DNA of 64,000 bases, taken from NCBI GenBank assembly GCA_903893795.1, contig CAITNO010000042.1:1-64000 (forward strand), in the 5' to 3' direction. The notes beneath the pieces are model-generated. The model did no database searches. It was not told the DNA's origin and was given only the letters and a program-made list of their open reading frames with translations. Positions 39,235 through 48,100 of the stretch are shown piece by piece (position 1 is the first letter of the stretch; the number at the start of each line of letters is the position of its first letter). The position numbers and the translations under genes were made by a program. This DNA is from Candidatus Hydrogenedentota bacterium (lineage in GTDB: Bacteria > Hydrogenedentota > Hydrogenedentia > Hydrogenedentales > CAITNO01).

Positions 39235-41862
39235 ATGGGCGACACGGTAACAATTGGACTGCTATTCACCGCGTCTGCCGGCGCGGCGCTGAGCGGCCTC
39301 ACGTCCATCGGTTCTGCGGTCGACAAGCTGAAAGAGAAGGGGGAGCGGACCAACCGGGCGTTCACCGAAATCGGTGCGGCCATCAAGAAAAGCGCCGCAG
39401 CCGGCAACGACGTGGGCGCTTTGGCCAAACGCTATGAGGGGTTATGGTCATCCATCGAGCGCGCCAAGACCGCCGCGCTTGGATTGCAGAAGGCCCAGGA
39501 CAAGGTTGCGGGGCACCGTGCGGCTATTGGAAGCATGTGGGGAAGCGCCCTCGGCACGGTAGGCGCGGGAATGTCCCTGGCGCTTCCGGTCAAAGAGGCC
39601 ATTGACTTTGAAAAGGCCATGGCCGGGGTAAAGACGATGGTTCCGGACGCGACCCCGCAGCAAATGGCGGAGTTGCGCAAGAGCCTGGTTGCCATGACCC
39701 GCGATATTCCAATAAGCCAGTCTGGTTTCGCGGACATGGCCAAGAGCGCGGGTCAGCTTGGCATTGCGATGAAGGATATTCCAGATTTCACAAAGGTGGT
39801 TGCGAAGGTATCCACCGCCTTTGAAATGCCCGCCGAACAGGCCGGCACCAATATGGCCAAAATCGCGAACGTGTACAACGTTCCTATCGAGAAGATGACT
39901 CGTCTTGGCGATGTCATTTCTAAACTTGCTGCGGTTGGCACGGCCACCCCCATGGACATCATAAACGCCACTAGCCGCATGGGCGGCATGGCGAGCATGT
40001 TCGGCCTGAACGTTGAACAGGCAGCCGTTTGGACCAATACGCTGGTGGGCATGGGTGAAGAGGCCGAGGTGGTTGGTACCGCCATGGACCGCATGATGAT
40101 GAACCTGTCCACCGCGGACAAGCAGCCGAAGGATTTCCAGCGGGCTCTCAAGGAGATACATGTTTCGGCCCGAGGGCTGAAAAAGGCCATCGGTGAAGAC
40201 GCCAACGGGGCACTGCAAAAGTTCCTGGCCACTGTCGCAAAAGCACCTCAGAGCAAGCAGGCCGGTATCATGAAGGACCTCTTTGGCGAAGAGGCCGCAC
40301 CCCACCTTATGAAGCTCCTGGCCCCCAAGGCCAAGCAGTTAATCAAGGATTCTTTTGACGCGGTGGCGGGAGCGGACGGAACCACAGAACGGGTGTTCCA
40401 GGACAAGTTGGCGACCACGTCGGCCCAGATGGAGCTTCTCAAGAACAACACCGTTGAACTGGGAATCAGCATCGGCACCGTGCTTTTGCCTGCCCTTAAC
40501 AACGTCATGAAAACGGTGCGCCCCCTGGTTTACACGTTGATTAAATGGTCCGAAGCGCATCCGAAACTGGTTGAAAACATAGGCAAAGTCGCGGCCGGGA
40601 TGGTGGCGTTCAGCGCGGCCGGGCTGGTGATGCGCGCGGGGTACCATGGAATTGCCTTTGGTGCATGGAGTGTGATTGTCCCGTTAAAAGCGGTCCGTGC
40701 AACATGGCTGGCCACCAGCGCAGCACTAAAGGCGGAAAGCCTTGGGGCTGCTGTCTCAAAGTTGGGATTGGTAGGGAAAGCAGCAACAGTTGTCGGCGGT
40801 GCGGTTGCCGGAATCAGTTGGCCGGTCATCATTGTTGGGGCGCTTTTCGTGGCCTCCGGACTTCTAATCTACAAATACTGGCGTCCGCTGAAAGACTTTT
40901 TCATCGGATTTTGGAGGGGATTCAAAGCAGGAATAGAGCCGCTCTCCCCAATCTTCAAAACAACCTTTGAATACTGGGCGCCGACGTTTCACAAGATGGG
41001 TGGCGCACTGAAGCCGGTCATTGGATGGTTTACGAGCCTACTGATCCCCGTTGAATCGTCTGGAGAGGCGACACAACAGTTTGGGGAGACCGTCGGCTAC
41101 GTCATCGGAGAGATCGTGCGGTGGTTCATACAGGACCTTCCAAATGCCTTTATGCGAATGCTGCACGAGTTTGGGCGGCTTCCAGAGGCAATGAAGAAGT
41201 ACGGCATGGACATGATGAGCGGCCTCATTGGTGGCATCACAGGCAAGCTCGGAGAAGTAAAGGACACGATTGTCGGCGCTGGAAAAAGCGTCACCGGCTG
41301 GTTCTCCGGCGTGTTGGGCATATCGTCACCGTCGCGCGTCTTCATGCGCCTGGGCGGCTATCTTGACCAGGGACTTTCCCTGGGCATCGGAAGTTCCATT
41401 GGCCAGGTGAAAGCCGCGGCCGGTGCGCTGGCCAAAGCCGCGGTACCGGACCTGGGCGCGATGGCGCGCCAGGCAATACCGATGCCGAAGATGCCGAGCG
41501 TTGGCACCCTGGCGCGCCAGGCGCTTCCGTCCATGCCCAAACTGCCAAGCCTCGGCAGTCTTGCCAGGCAGGCCCTTCCCAGCATGCCAAAACTGCCGAA
41601 CCTTCAGAGTATGGCGCAGCAGGCGCTCTCGGGTGCGTTGCCGAGCCTGCCGAAACTCCCCAATTTACAGAAGATGCAGTCCGCCTTGACGAACCATACG
41701 AACATCACGATGAACGTGTCCGGCGCCGCGGCCGGCGCGGCCGACGAGATTGCTGGGAAAGCGCGCCAGGCAGTGGACATGGGCTTTGACCAGTTCCGCA
41801 AACAAATGGACAAGTACACCAGGGAAATGGGCCGTCGCGCGTTCGGAGGAGCGACCGCATGA
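39235..41862 (+). CDS. Phage tail tape measure protein (Mu gp42-like)
   Basis: 875 residues. The TMP core of the Mu/P2-like family spans roughly 110-400 (AIDFEKAMAGVKTMVPDATP, TAFEMPAEQAGTNMAKIANV, TSRMGGMASMFGLNVEQAAV, MDRMMMNLSTADKQPKDFQR). Several hydrophobic helices follow (about 445-560), then GISSPSRVFMRLGGYLDQGL near 690. Between about 735 and 810 lie four Pro-rich repeats with the theme LARQALPSMPKLPSLGS, and a helical C-terminus. It fixes tail length and is ejected with DNA. Confidence 0.94.
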   Translation: MGDTVTIGLLFTASAGAALSGLTSIGSAVDKLKEKGERTNRAFTEIGAAIKKSAAAGNDVGALAKRYEGLWSSIERAKTAALGLQKAQDKVAGHRAAIGSMWGSALGTVGAGMSLALPVKEAIDFEKAMAGVKTMVPDATPQQMAELRKSLVAMTRDIPISQSGFADMAKSAGQLGIAMKDIPDFTKVVAKVSTAFEMPAEQAGTNMAKIANVYNVPIEKMTRLGDVISKLAAVGTATPMDIINATSRMGGMASMFGLNVEQAAVWTNTLVGMGEEAEVVGTAMDRMMMNLSTADKQPKDFQRALKEIHVSARGLKKAIGEDANGALQKFLATVAKAPQSKQAGIMKDLFGEEAAPHLMKLLAPKAKQLIKDSFDAVAGADGTTERVFQDKLATTSAQMELLKNNTVELGISIGTVLLPALNNVMKTVRPLVYTLIKWSEAHPKLVENIGKVAAGMVAFSAAGLVMRAGYHGIAFGAWSVIVPLKAVRATWLATSAALKAESLGAAVSKLGLVGKAATVVGGAVAGISWPVIIVGALFVASGLLIYKYWRPLKDFFIGFWRGFKAGIEPLSPIFKTTFEYWAPTFHKMGGALKPVIGWFTSLLIPVESSGEATQQFGETVGYVIGEIVRWFIQDLPNAFMRMLHEFGRLPEAMKKYGMDMMSGLIGGITGKLGEVKDTIVGAGKSVTGWFSGVLGISSPSRVFMRLGGYLDQGLSLGIGSSIGQVKAAAGALAKAAVPDLGAMARQAIPMPKMPSVGTLARQALPSMPKLPSLGSLARQALPSMPKLPNLQSMAQQALSGALPSLPKLPNLQKMQSALTNHTNITMNVSGAAAGAADEIAGKARQAVDMGFDQFRKQMDKYTREMGRRAFGGATA

Positions 41863-42332
41863 TTTACGCGCTTCTCGGGGACATATCCATCGAGGTTCCG
41901 GAGTGGCCCACTGCACTGAGCCGAAAACAGGGGCACAACTACGCGGAACATCAGCCGGTGGGGCGTCCTCCGCTGTTGCAGAGTACAGGCCGCAATCTTA
42001 TTGAGTTCACGCTCGAGGGACACCTGCATCGTCAGTTTGGTGCAGCGCCGTCGGCGTCCCTGGCAAAGCTTCGGTCGGCGGTCGCCGACGCCAATGCGCT
42101 GCCGCTTGTGTTCGGCACCGGCGAGTATCCCGGCAAGTTTGTCATCACCGACATGGGCGAAACCACGGATTCCGCTGGACCGAACAGCGACCAGGATTCC
42201 GTAACTGTGACACTGACACTCCGCGAATATGTGGAGAATGACCGGTTGGCCTCGCCGATACGCAGTCAGTTTGACGCCGCAAAGGGACTTTTCCGAGAGG
42301 CCGTTGAAGGGGTTCGCAGTTGGCTTCAATGA
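41859..42332 (+). CDS. Phage tail protein GpU
   Basis: 157 residues; ATG overlaps the tape-measure stop. YALLGDISIEVPEWPTALSR and HQPVGRPPLLQSTGRNLIEF-TLEGHLHRQFG are the GpU start (family has LG-x-F-x-F ... RP-x-LQ-x-G). ASLAKLRSAVADANALPLVF and GKFVITDMGET follow. In P2 it is needed for tail completion. Gene order U-X-D matches P2 and many Mu-P2 mosaics. Confidence 0.9.
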   Translation: MIYALLGDISIEVPEWPTALSRKQGHNYAEHQPVGRPPLLQSTGRNLIEFTLEGHLHRQFGAAPSASLAKLRSAVADANALPLVFGTGEYPGKFVITDMGETTDSAGPNSDQDSVTVTLTLREYVENDRLASPIRSQFDAAKGLFREAVEGVRSWLQ

Positions 42333-42571
42333 CCACAGGCGAATTTCTCAAGCACACCGTAATCCAGGGCGAACGGTGGGACACGCTCGCGTGGGAGTAC
42401 TACGCAGATGCCTCTCGCTATGAAGAAATCCTTCGCGCCAACCCTGGGCTGCGGGACGTGCTTGGTCAGTGGCCCGTGGTCCCGACCGAAGGGACAATCC
42501 TGCTAATACCCGTTCTCAACCAGGTGGGCACTCCGTTGCCAGTGGAGGCATTGCCACCATGGATACGGTAA
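42329..42571 (+). CDS. Phage tail protein GpX (LysM-like)
   Basis: 80 residues from ATG 42329 (ATGA overlap). HTVIQGERWDTLAWEYYADA, then EEILRANPGLRDVL and EGTILLIPVL are a short LysM-like fold, as in P2 gpX. Thought to help tail assembly or peptidoglycan contact at the baseplate hub. Confidence 0.9.
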   Translation: MTTGEFLKHTVIQGERWDTLAWEYYADASRYEEILRANPGLRDVLGQWPVVPTEGTILLIPVLNQVGTPLPVEALPPWIR

Positions 42572-43548
42572 CGAAAGCGGCCGCTCCGGAGTTTCACATC
42601 TTCTTCCAGGGGAACGATATTTCCAAGTGGGTTGAACCCGAGGCGCTGACCATTACCTACACGGATGTGCTGGAGGCCGAAAGCGACACTCTTGAAGTGG
42701 AACTCATGGACCCCAACCAGAACTGGTGTGGTCCTTGGTGGCCTGGCCAGGGCGACACCATGACGCTTCAGTTGGGCCGCCTCGGCGAGACCATTCGCGA
42801 TATGGGATCGTTTACCTTGGACGAAATAGAGCACTCGGGACCACCGGATAAAATATCGCTCAAGTCGGTATCAGCGCCGACGGACAAAGCGCTGCGGAGC
42901 AACCGGCATGCGGCCTATGAAGAGACCACGCTCCCGTCTATTGCAGCCGAGATTGCCGCGCGCCACGATCTGACCGTTGTCGGTGACCTTGCCGAGGTGC
43001 CTGTTCAGCGCATCACCCAGGCCGACGAGACGGATATTGCGTTTCTGCATCGACTGTCTCGAGACTTCGGATACATCTTCTCTGTCAAGGGTGGGCAAAT
43101 CGTTTTCCAAGACATCACCGCGCTGCACGCGCTTCCAGCGATTCGGACGTTTTCCCGCGCGGATCTGTTTTCCTGGAAACTGGCCGCACGTCAGGCGGAT
43201 ACCCCGTCCGCAGTGGAAGAAAGCTACTGGGATCCCGACGACAAAGACGTGACATCCTTTGGCGGTGAATTGGGCGAGGGGCGCGCGGACACGCTTGTGC
43301 TGCGCGGCCGTTCGGAAAACGCGTTTCACGCAGCGCGCCGTGTGCAGGCAGCCATCGCCCGCGCTTCCCTGGGAAGTATCGCTGGCACCCTGGAGCTGGA
43401 TGGAGACGCCATCCTTCGGGCCGGTGTCAATGTGACGCTGACGGAACTGGGAAAACTTGATGGGCGGTATCGCGTGGACCGGGCGACACATAAGGTTGAC
43501 CGTTCCAGTGGATACACAACGAGTCTGGAGGTTTCCAAGCTTCCATGA
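42559..43548 (+). CDS. Phage late control gene D protein, baseplate hub (GpD)
   Basis: 329 residues from ATG 42559, overlapping GpX by 13 bases. FHIFFQGNDISKWVEPEALT, then TLDEIEHSGPPDKISLKSVS and RITQADETDIAFLHRLSRDF-GYIFSVKGGQIVFQD are the GpD/VgrG-like hub signature. It sits at the tail tip between tube and spike. Confidence 0.92.
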   Translation: MDTVTKAAAPEFHIFFQGNDISKWVEPEALTITYTDVLEAESDTLEVELMDPNQNWCGPWWPGQGDTMTLQLGRLGETIRDMGSFTLDEIEHSGPPDKISLKSVSAPTDKALRSNRHAAYEETTLPSIAAEIAARHDLTVVGDLAEVPVQRITQADETDIAFLHRLSRDFGYIFSVKGGQIVFQDITALHALPAIRTFSRADLFSWKLAARQADTPSAVEESYWDPDDKDVTSFGGELGEGRADTLVLRGRSENAFHAARRVQAAIARASLGSIAGTLELDGDAILRAGVNVTLTELGKLDGRYRVDRATHKVDRSSGYTTSLEVSKLP

Positions 43549-44246
43549 TGTACCTTGTCGGAATAATAAACGCGCTTGACCCATCGGCAATGAAGGCGCG
43601 GGTCAAATTCCCAGACAAGGAAGGGCTTGTCTCCGCATGGCTGCCGGTGGTGACGACCTTTGCCCAGGAGAACCGGAGCTATAGGATGCCTGATACCGGA
43701 GAACAGGTTGCCTGTCTTATGGATGACAATCTGGAGGCCGGGTGCATAGTCGGCTCAATCTATGGCGGTTCAGAGAAACCACCGGAGACATCGGCAGACG
43801 TTTTGGCGGTGCATTTCAGCGACGGCACTGTCATCCGGCATGACCGGAAGGAAAAGACTCTGACGGTGCAGAGCGCCGCAAAAGTGGTCGTCGAGGCCGC
43901 GGAATCCGTGAGTCTGTCCGCGCCGGAGATCGGATTGAACGCCGCGGCCGGGCTGAACATGAACGCGCTGGTGGGCGGATGGAATTTTAGCGACGGTACC
44001 AAAATTCAGTACAACCAGGTCACGAAGGTGTTGAGCATAGAATCGGTCGGTGAACTCATTGTGACCGCGGCCGCGGCCGCGCAAGTGACGGTGCCAGTGC
44101 TGAACGTGACAACGGCCGGTGCTGCAAATCTACAGGCGGGCGGGCCTGTGACGGTGAATTCCGACGGACTGGTGACGGTGAATGCCGGCGGACCCATTAA
44201 CCTTAACGGTGCGGGTGTGTTTGCCAACGGAAAGCCCATAGGTTAA
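43545..44246 (+). CDS. Baseplate assembly protein V (spike, GpV-like)
   Basis: 233 residues; overlaps GpD stop by ATGA. An OB-like N-terminal domain (LVGIINALDPSAMKARVKFP, GLVSAWLPVVTTFAQENRSY, PDTGEQVACLMDD) is followed by repeats of beta-helical type (SDGTVIRHDRKEKTLTVQSA, SDGTKIQYNQVTKVLSIESV, VTVNSDGLVTVNAGGPINLN). It forms the membrane-piercing spike. Confidence 0.92.
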   Translation: MMYLVGIINALDPSAMKARVKFPDKEGLVSAWLPVVTTFAQENRSYRMPDTGEQVACLMDDNLEAGCIVGSIYGGSEKPPETSADVLAVHFSDGTVIRHDRKEKTLTVQSAAKVVVEAAESVSLSAPEIGLNAAAGLNMNALVGGWNFSDGTKIQYNQVTKVLSIESVGELIVTAAAAAQVTVPVLNVTTAGAANLQAGGPVTVNSDGLVTVNAGGPINLNGAGVFANGKPIG

Positions 44247-44249
44247 TCC

Positions 44250-44603
44250 ATGCTTAAACCCATACATTGGAGCCCAAAACTCGGCGTTCCGGAGGGTGTG
44301 TCCTGTGAGACGGTCACGGGCGTGGATGACATTTCCCAGTGCATCAGGATCATCCTGGAGACACCAAAGGGCAGCGACCCGTTACGTCCCCTGTTCGGGT
44401 CTGATGTTTATCTTTACGTGGACAAGCCGCTGCCGAATACAGTGCCCTTCATTGTCCGCGAGGCCTGGGACGCCATAGCCACCTGGGAACCGCGCGCCGT
44501 TGTGGAGCGCATTGCGGTGGAAATGGAAAGCGCGCATGCAACGATAGTTGTCTACTGGCATCCGGTGGACGGCGTGAAGACGGAGGTGCTCCGTGTCGGT
44601 TGA
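44250..44603 (+). CDS. Baseplate wedge protein GpW (gp25-like)
   Basis: 117 residues. GVDDISQCIRIILETPKGSD-PLRPLFGSDVYLYVDKPLPN is the GPW/gp25 core, with the ETPKGS-x-P-x-RP-x-FG motif. It ties the tail sheath start to the baseplate. Confidence 0.92.
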   Translation: MLKPIHWSPKLGVPEGVSCETVTGVDDISQCIRIILETPKGSDPLRPLFGSDVYLYVDKPLPNTVPFIVREAWDAIATWEPRAVVERIAVEMESAHATIVVYWHPVDGVKTEVLRVG

Positions 44604-45423
44604 TCTAAGCAAACTTAAACGGCCCTCTTTCGTGGCCAACGACCCGCAGGCCCGTGTGGCGGAGCTGGTGGCGCGCTATGAGGCGGCCAGCGGCAAAACG
44701 GTTTATCCGGCACAGCCGGAGCGGTTGCTTATTGATGGAATCGCCTACGCGGATGCCAATCTCCGGACGGCCATACAGTATGCCGGCGAGCAGAACCTCC
44801 TGGCCTATGCCGAAGGAGATGCGCTCGATCATCTCGCGGCGTTCTTTGGTGTCACGCGCCTGGTCAATGAAGAGGACGGGCGGCTCCGTGAACGGGTTCG
44901 TCTGGCGCCGGAGTCTTTCTCCGTGGCTGGCAGCCGCGGCGCGTACCGCTACTGGGCTATGACTGCGGACCCCACCATTTCCGACGTTGCCGTAACCAGC
45001 CCCGACCCGGGCGTGGTGCGCATATACCCCCTGACGAAAACGGGCATGCCCTCGGATAATATTCTTGCCGCCGTGGCCGGCATATGCTCCCAAGAAACAG
45101 TGCGGCCTCTCTGCGATACGGTTCACGTTGCCGAGCCTGAGGAGGTGTCCTATGCAATCTCCGCTGTTGTCCGGCCCTATGTCGGATATAACGGTGAACT
45201 GGCGCGGGAGGAGGCCCAGGCGTCCGCGCGGGCCTGGGCGGACAAGACGTCCGCAGCGCTCGGCCGCGATATCGTTTGCAGTCAGATAATTGCCGCGCTT
45301 TCCACAACAGGCGTGTACAAAGTCACGCTGAGTTTCCCTGCTTCCGATCAGGTGCTGGATGTTTATCAGTGGGCCCATTGCACCGCCGTTACCGTCACAT
45401 TGGGGGACATGGCCAATGGGTGA
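44593..45423 (+). CDS. Baseplate protein GpJ
   Basis: 276 residues from GTG 44593, overlapping GpW by 11 bases. YPAQPERLLIDGIAYADANL-RTAIQYAGEQNLLAYAEGDA and LDHLAAFFGVTRL are the baseplate J signature; GSRGAYRYWAMTADPTISDV and VTSPDPGVVRIYPL follow. It is a wedge component. Confidence 0.92.
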   Translation: MSVDLSKLKRPSFVANDPQARVAELVARYEAASGKTVYPAQPERLLIDGIAYADANLRTAIQYAGEQNLLAYAEGDALDHLAAFFGVTRLVNEEDGRLRERVRLAPESFSVAGSRGAYRYWAMTADPTISDVAVTSPDPGVVRIYPLTKTGMPSDNILAAVAGICSQETVRPLCDTVHVAEPEEVSYAISAVVRPYVGYNGELAREEAQASARAWADKTSAALGRDIVCSQIIAALSTTGVYKVTLSFPASDQVLDVYQWAHCTAVTVTLGDMANG

Positions 45424-46399
45424 CTATGAAAAGCTGTTGCCTCCGCCTCTTGCCGTCGATGTCAGTTTCCGTGAGATGGTGAAACTGGCCAACGACTGGC
45501 CGGGCCTGAACGCAGACCTGGTACGAACACTGGAGCACATCGAAGAGGCCGACCCTGTTCTCTTGCAGCATTTTGCGGAGTGGTTTTCGCTGTCCGATGA
45601 ACCAGCCTGGTCTCACGCGGTGGACGACAATGCGCGCCGGCTGCTTGCCGCGGGCGCGGTGATGCTGCATAGACTCAAGGGAACACCCTGGTCGGTAAAG
45701 CGTGTATTGGAACTCATCGGAATGGGGCCTGATACCCGGCTGACGGAAGGGGGCTTCCAGCGCACCTACAACGGCGTGGTTGCTGCCGATGGAACGCGAC
45801 TTTACAGCGGCGCCGCCTGGGCGGAGTATTCGATTGAGGCTGACCTGGGCGAAGCAGCCGGTCTTGACGCCGGTACCGGAACACGCATCAGGGAAGTCCT
45901 GGCCGGCATTGCGCCGGCGCGCTGCCACCTGACGGACCTGACCTACAGGGCGGATGTGACCGACCGGGTTGCACCAACGGACACAACTGCCATCACCGTT
46001 AACGGCGTATTCTCTGACATGATTTCACGCCCGCGCTACGATGGCGTATGGCAGCATGACGCGGCCCTCCTGTCGATTTACGACGGGGCGGTGCATGCGT
46101 CCGGATCGGCGCACTACTCCGGGTGGCGGGTGAAGCCCAATCCGCACCTTTACGGCGCGCAGGACTCCGTTCTGGAGTCCATCATAAATGCGACGCTTTC
46201 CGACAAGGTTGGGCGCTTCCACATGCACAATGGCACGCGCAGGGCGGACGGCTCCCTTGACCACGGAGCGGCGGCGCCCTGCTGCATAGACGAACCGATG
46301 ACCATACACGTTACGCGCGTTGTGCGCTACAACGGAACGAAGCATTACTCCGGCGTCCTGGCAACCGGAGACCTCACAACCCAACTGGAGGCCGCATAA
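45416..46399 (+). CDS. Phage tail protein I (GpI), extended C-terminus
   Basis: 327 residues from ATG 45416. The first 180 residues are P2 gpI-like (LLPPPLAVDVSFREMVKLAN, NARRLLAAGAVMLHRLKGTP-WSVKRVLELIGMGP). The remaining 150 residues hold three short beta repeats of the type YDGVWQHDAALLSIYDGAVH, ADGTRLYSGAAW, RYNGTKHYSGVL, which are longer than in standard GpI and may contact the fibre. Confidence 0.88.
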   Translation: MGDYEKLLPPPLAVDVSFREMVKLANDWPGLNADLVRTLEHIEEADPVLLQHFAEWFSLSDEPAWSHAVDDNARRLLAAGAVMLHRLKGTPWSVKRVLELIGMGPDTRLTEGGFQRTYNGVVAADGTRLYSGAAWAEYSIEADLGEAAGLDAGTGTRIREVLAGIAPARCHLTDLTYRADVTDRVAPTDTTAITVNGVFSDMISRPRYDGVWQHDAALLSIYDGAVHASGSAHYSGWRVKPNPHLYGAQDSVLESIINATLSDKVGRFHMHNGTRRADGSLDHGAAAPCCIDEPMTIHVTRVVRYNGTKHYSGVLATGDLTTQLEAA

Positions 46400-46839
46400 T
46401 GGACTTTCTAGACAGCAGTGTTATAATGCGCGGCGTTCTTGTCATTGAGGTGCGCCGCAACGGCACCCTCGTTGATGTGTTCACCGATGATAACCTCATT
46501 GTGAACGGTGCCAAGAACCAACTCGCGCGGCTGATTGGCGGTGATGTCACAAACCGGCACATCACGCACTTCGGCGCTGGAATCGGAACCTCTACCGCCA
46601 CCCCTGACAATGCCACTCTGCAAGGGGCCGTGTGGAAGGCGGTATCCTCTGTGAGTTACCCGGAGACGGGCAAGGCACAGTTTAACTGGAACCTGACGAC
46701 GGCGGACGCCAACGGTCTGGCGCTGACGGAATTCGGCCTGCGCTGCGCGGACGGAACACTCTTCTCTCGCAAGCAGCGGGCGCCTATAAACAAGGCCAGC
46801 GACATCGCGCTTTCCGGAACGTGGACGATCCTCTTCTAA
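46399..46839 (+). CDS. Phage tail-associated protein, likely fibre adaptor
   Basis: 146 residues; ATG shares a base with the GpI stop. MRGVLVIEVRRNGTLVDVFT-DDNLIVNGAKNQLARLIGGD and the later ITHFGAGIGTSTATPDNATL resemble small baseplate/fibre-region proteins of tailed phages that begin with a beta strand pair and an NxIVNxG motif. The exact role is not known. Confidence 0.7.
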   Translation: MDFLDSSVIMRGVLVIEVRRNGTLVDVFTDDNLIVNGAKNQLARLIGGDVTNRHITHFGAGIGTSTATPDNATLQGAVWKAVSSVSYPETGKAQFNWNLTTADANGLALTEFGLRCADGTLFSRKQRAPINKASDIALSGTWTILF

Positions 46840-46849
46840 AGGAACTCAC

Positions 46850-47785
46850 ATGGCAAACGTTACCGAGACACCCACCTATACAGCCGGTGTATACCAGCTT
46901 GAAACCACCGACCCGATTATCGGCGGCGCGGACGGCATCTCCAACATTCAAGCCAAACAGCTTGCAAGCCGGACCGCCTACCTGAAAGTCCGCACTGACC
47001 AGGTGGACGATGCCAAGGGTGACTTCGACTCCATCGGCGAACGCATCGACGCCGTTCAGGAAATGGCCGAGGCCGTCGGTCCCGAAATGTCGAACGCCGT
47101 GACCGGAGCCTTGAAGTTCGCGCTTGACCAGGCGGCGCAGGCGAATGCGGGCATCCGTTTCCTGCGAAATGTGTGGACGCAAAGCGGATGGCTTATCCTG
47201 ACCAATCGTGGCGTCATTTTCGGCTGCTCGGTCAGCAAGTCAACCACCGCAACGCGAAACCTGAATCTATCGGGCGGCCGTTGCTTTGCCGGCGGCCAAG
47301 AATGGCCGGTGGCCAATGGACCGAACGCTGCCTCTGTGCCCTCCAATACCGGAAGCGGTTCAATCCAGGTCGTTGCCTATCTGTACCCTGAGGGGTATTA
47401 CAATTATGCCCTTGCGGTGACCGCTGAAAACGAGGACGTGCCCGAGAATGGCATCCCCATATACAACCTTGTGATTCCGGCAGGAAACACCGATTCAACC
47501 GACCCCGGACTGACAAGCGTAACCATCACCGACATTCGCCGGGTTGAACCGGATTACCCCGGGCTCTTCGACCAAGCTGCCCGCGCTGTTACATATATCG
47601 CAGAGGTCCCGTATGATTTTTACCATCTTTCCCTGTTTGCGATGTCGATTGACAGAATGCCGGAGAGGCTTCCATCCACGGCCGTGAACCAGTTGGGCTG
47701 GGCGCGGAATGGGTTTACCGTCGAACTTCAATCACACGAAGACAATGTCATAGTGTTTTGGCATGCCTTCGCCCTCAGATCTTAG
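46850..47785 (+). CDS. Phage tail fibre protein
   Basis: 311 residues; AAAGGAACTCAC precedes ATG 46850. The N-terminus has the fibre motif GVYQLETTDPIIGGADGISN-IQAKQLASRTAYLKVRTDQV, a coiled-coil stretch follows, then a beta-rich receptor-type domain. It should attach to the baseplate and carry host-recognition modules. Confidence 0.82.
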   Translation: MANVTETPTYTAGVYQLETTDPIIGGADGISNIQAKQLASRTAYLKVRTDQVDDAKGDFDSIGERIDAVQEMAEAVGPEMSNAVTGALKFALDQAAQANAGIRFLRNVWTQSGWLILTNRGVIFGCSVSKSTTATRNLNLSGGRCFAGGQEWPVANGPNAASVPSNTGSGSIQVVAYLYPEGYYNYALAVTAENEDVPENGIPIYNLVIPAGNTDSTDPGLTSVTITDIRRVEPDYPGLFDQAARAVTYIAEVPYDFYHLSLFAMSIDRMPERLPSTAVNQLGWARNGFTVELQSHEDNVIVFWHAFALRS

Positions 47786-47793
47786 GAGGTATT

Positions 47794-48087
47794 ATGGCAA
47801 GGATTAAACTTCTGTCCCAAAAACAGCCCGTTGCGGATTTCTCGGTACAGGGTGCTGTTGTCACCATTCGCGGGCTGGCCATTGACTGCGCAGCCTACTA
47901 CGCGTCAAACACGCGCAGCGTGGAAGTTCGCTCCAACGAAAGCGGTGAAACCGTCATCGGCGGAAACGGTCTTTATCTGGCCGTTATTGAGATTCCCGGA
48001 CAGCGCTTTGAGGAAAGTGAAAACGGTCAGGTCCTTCTTCCCATGGACCCGAACGCCATCCTGATTCAACTGTGGCCCGCGGCCTAA
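47794..48087 (+). CDS. Small phage protein in the fibre region
   Basis: 97 residues; AGGAGGTATT before ATG 47794. Beta-rich: KLLSQKQPVADFSVQGAVVT, NGLYLAVIEIPGQRFEESEN, NAILIQLWPAA. It lies between the fibre and the first lectin-fold protein. Possibly an adaptor or chaperone for the receptor-binding protein. No family recognised. Confidence 0.6.
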   Translation: MARIKLLSQKQPVADFSVQGAVVTIRGLAIDCAAYYASNTRSVEVRSNESGETVIGGNGLYLAVIEIPGQRFEESENGQVLLPMDPNAILIQLWPAA

Positions 48088-48100
48088 AGGGACTATCACC

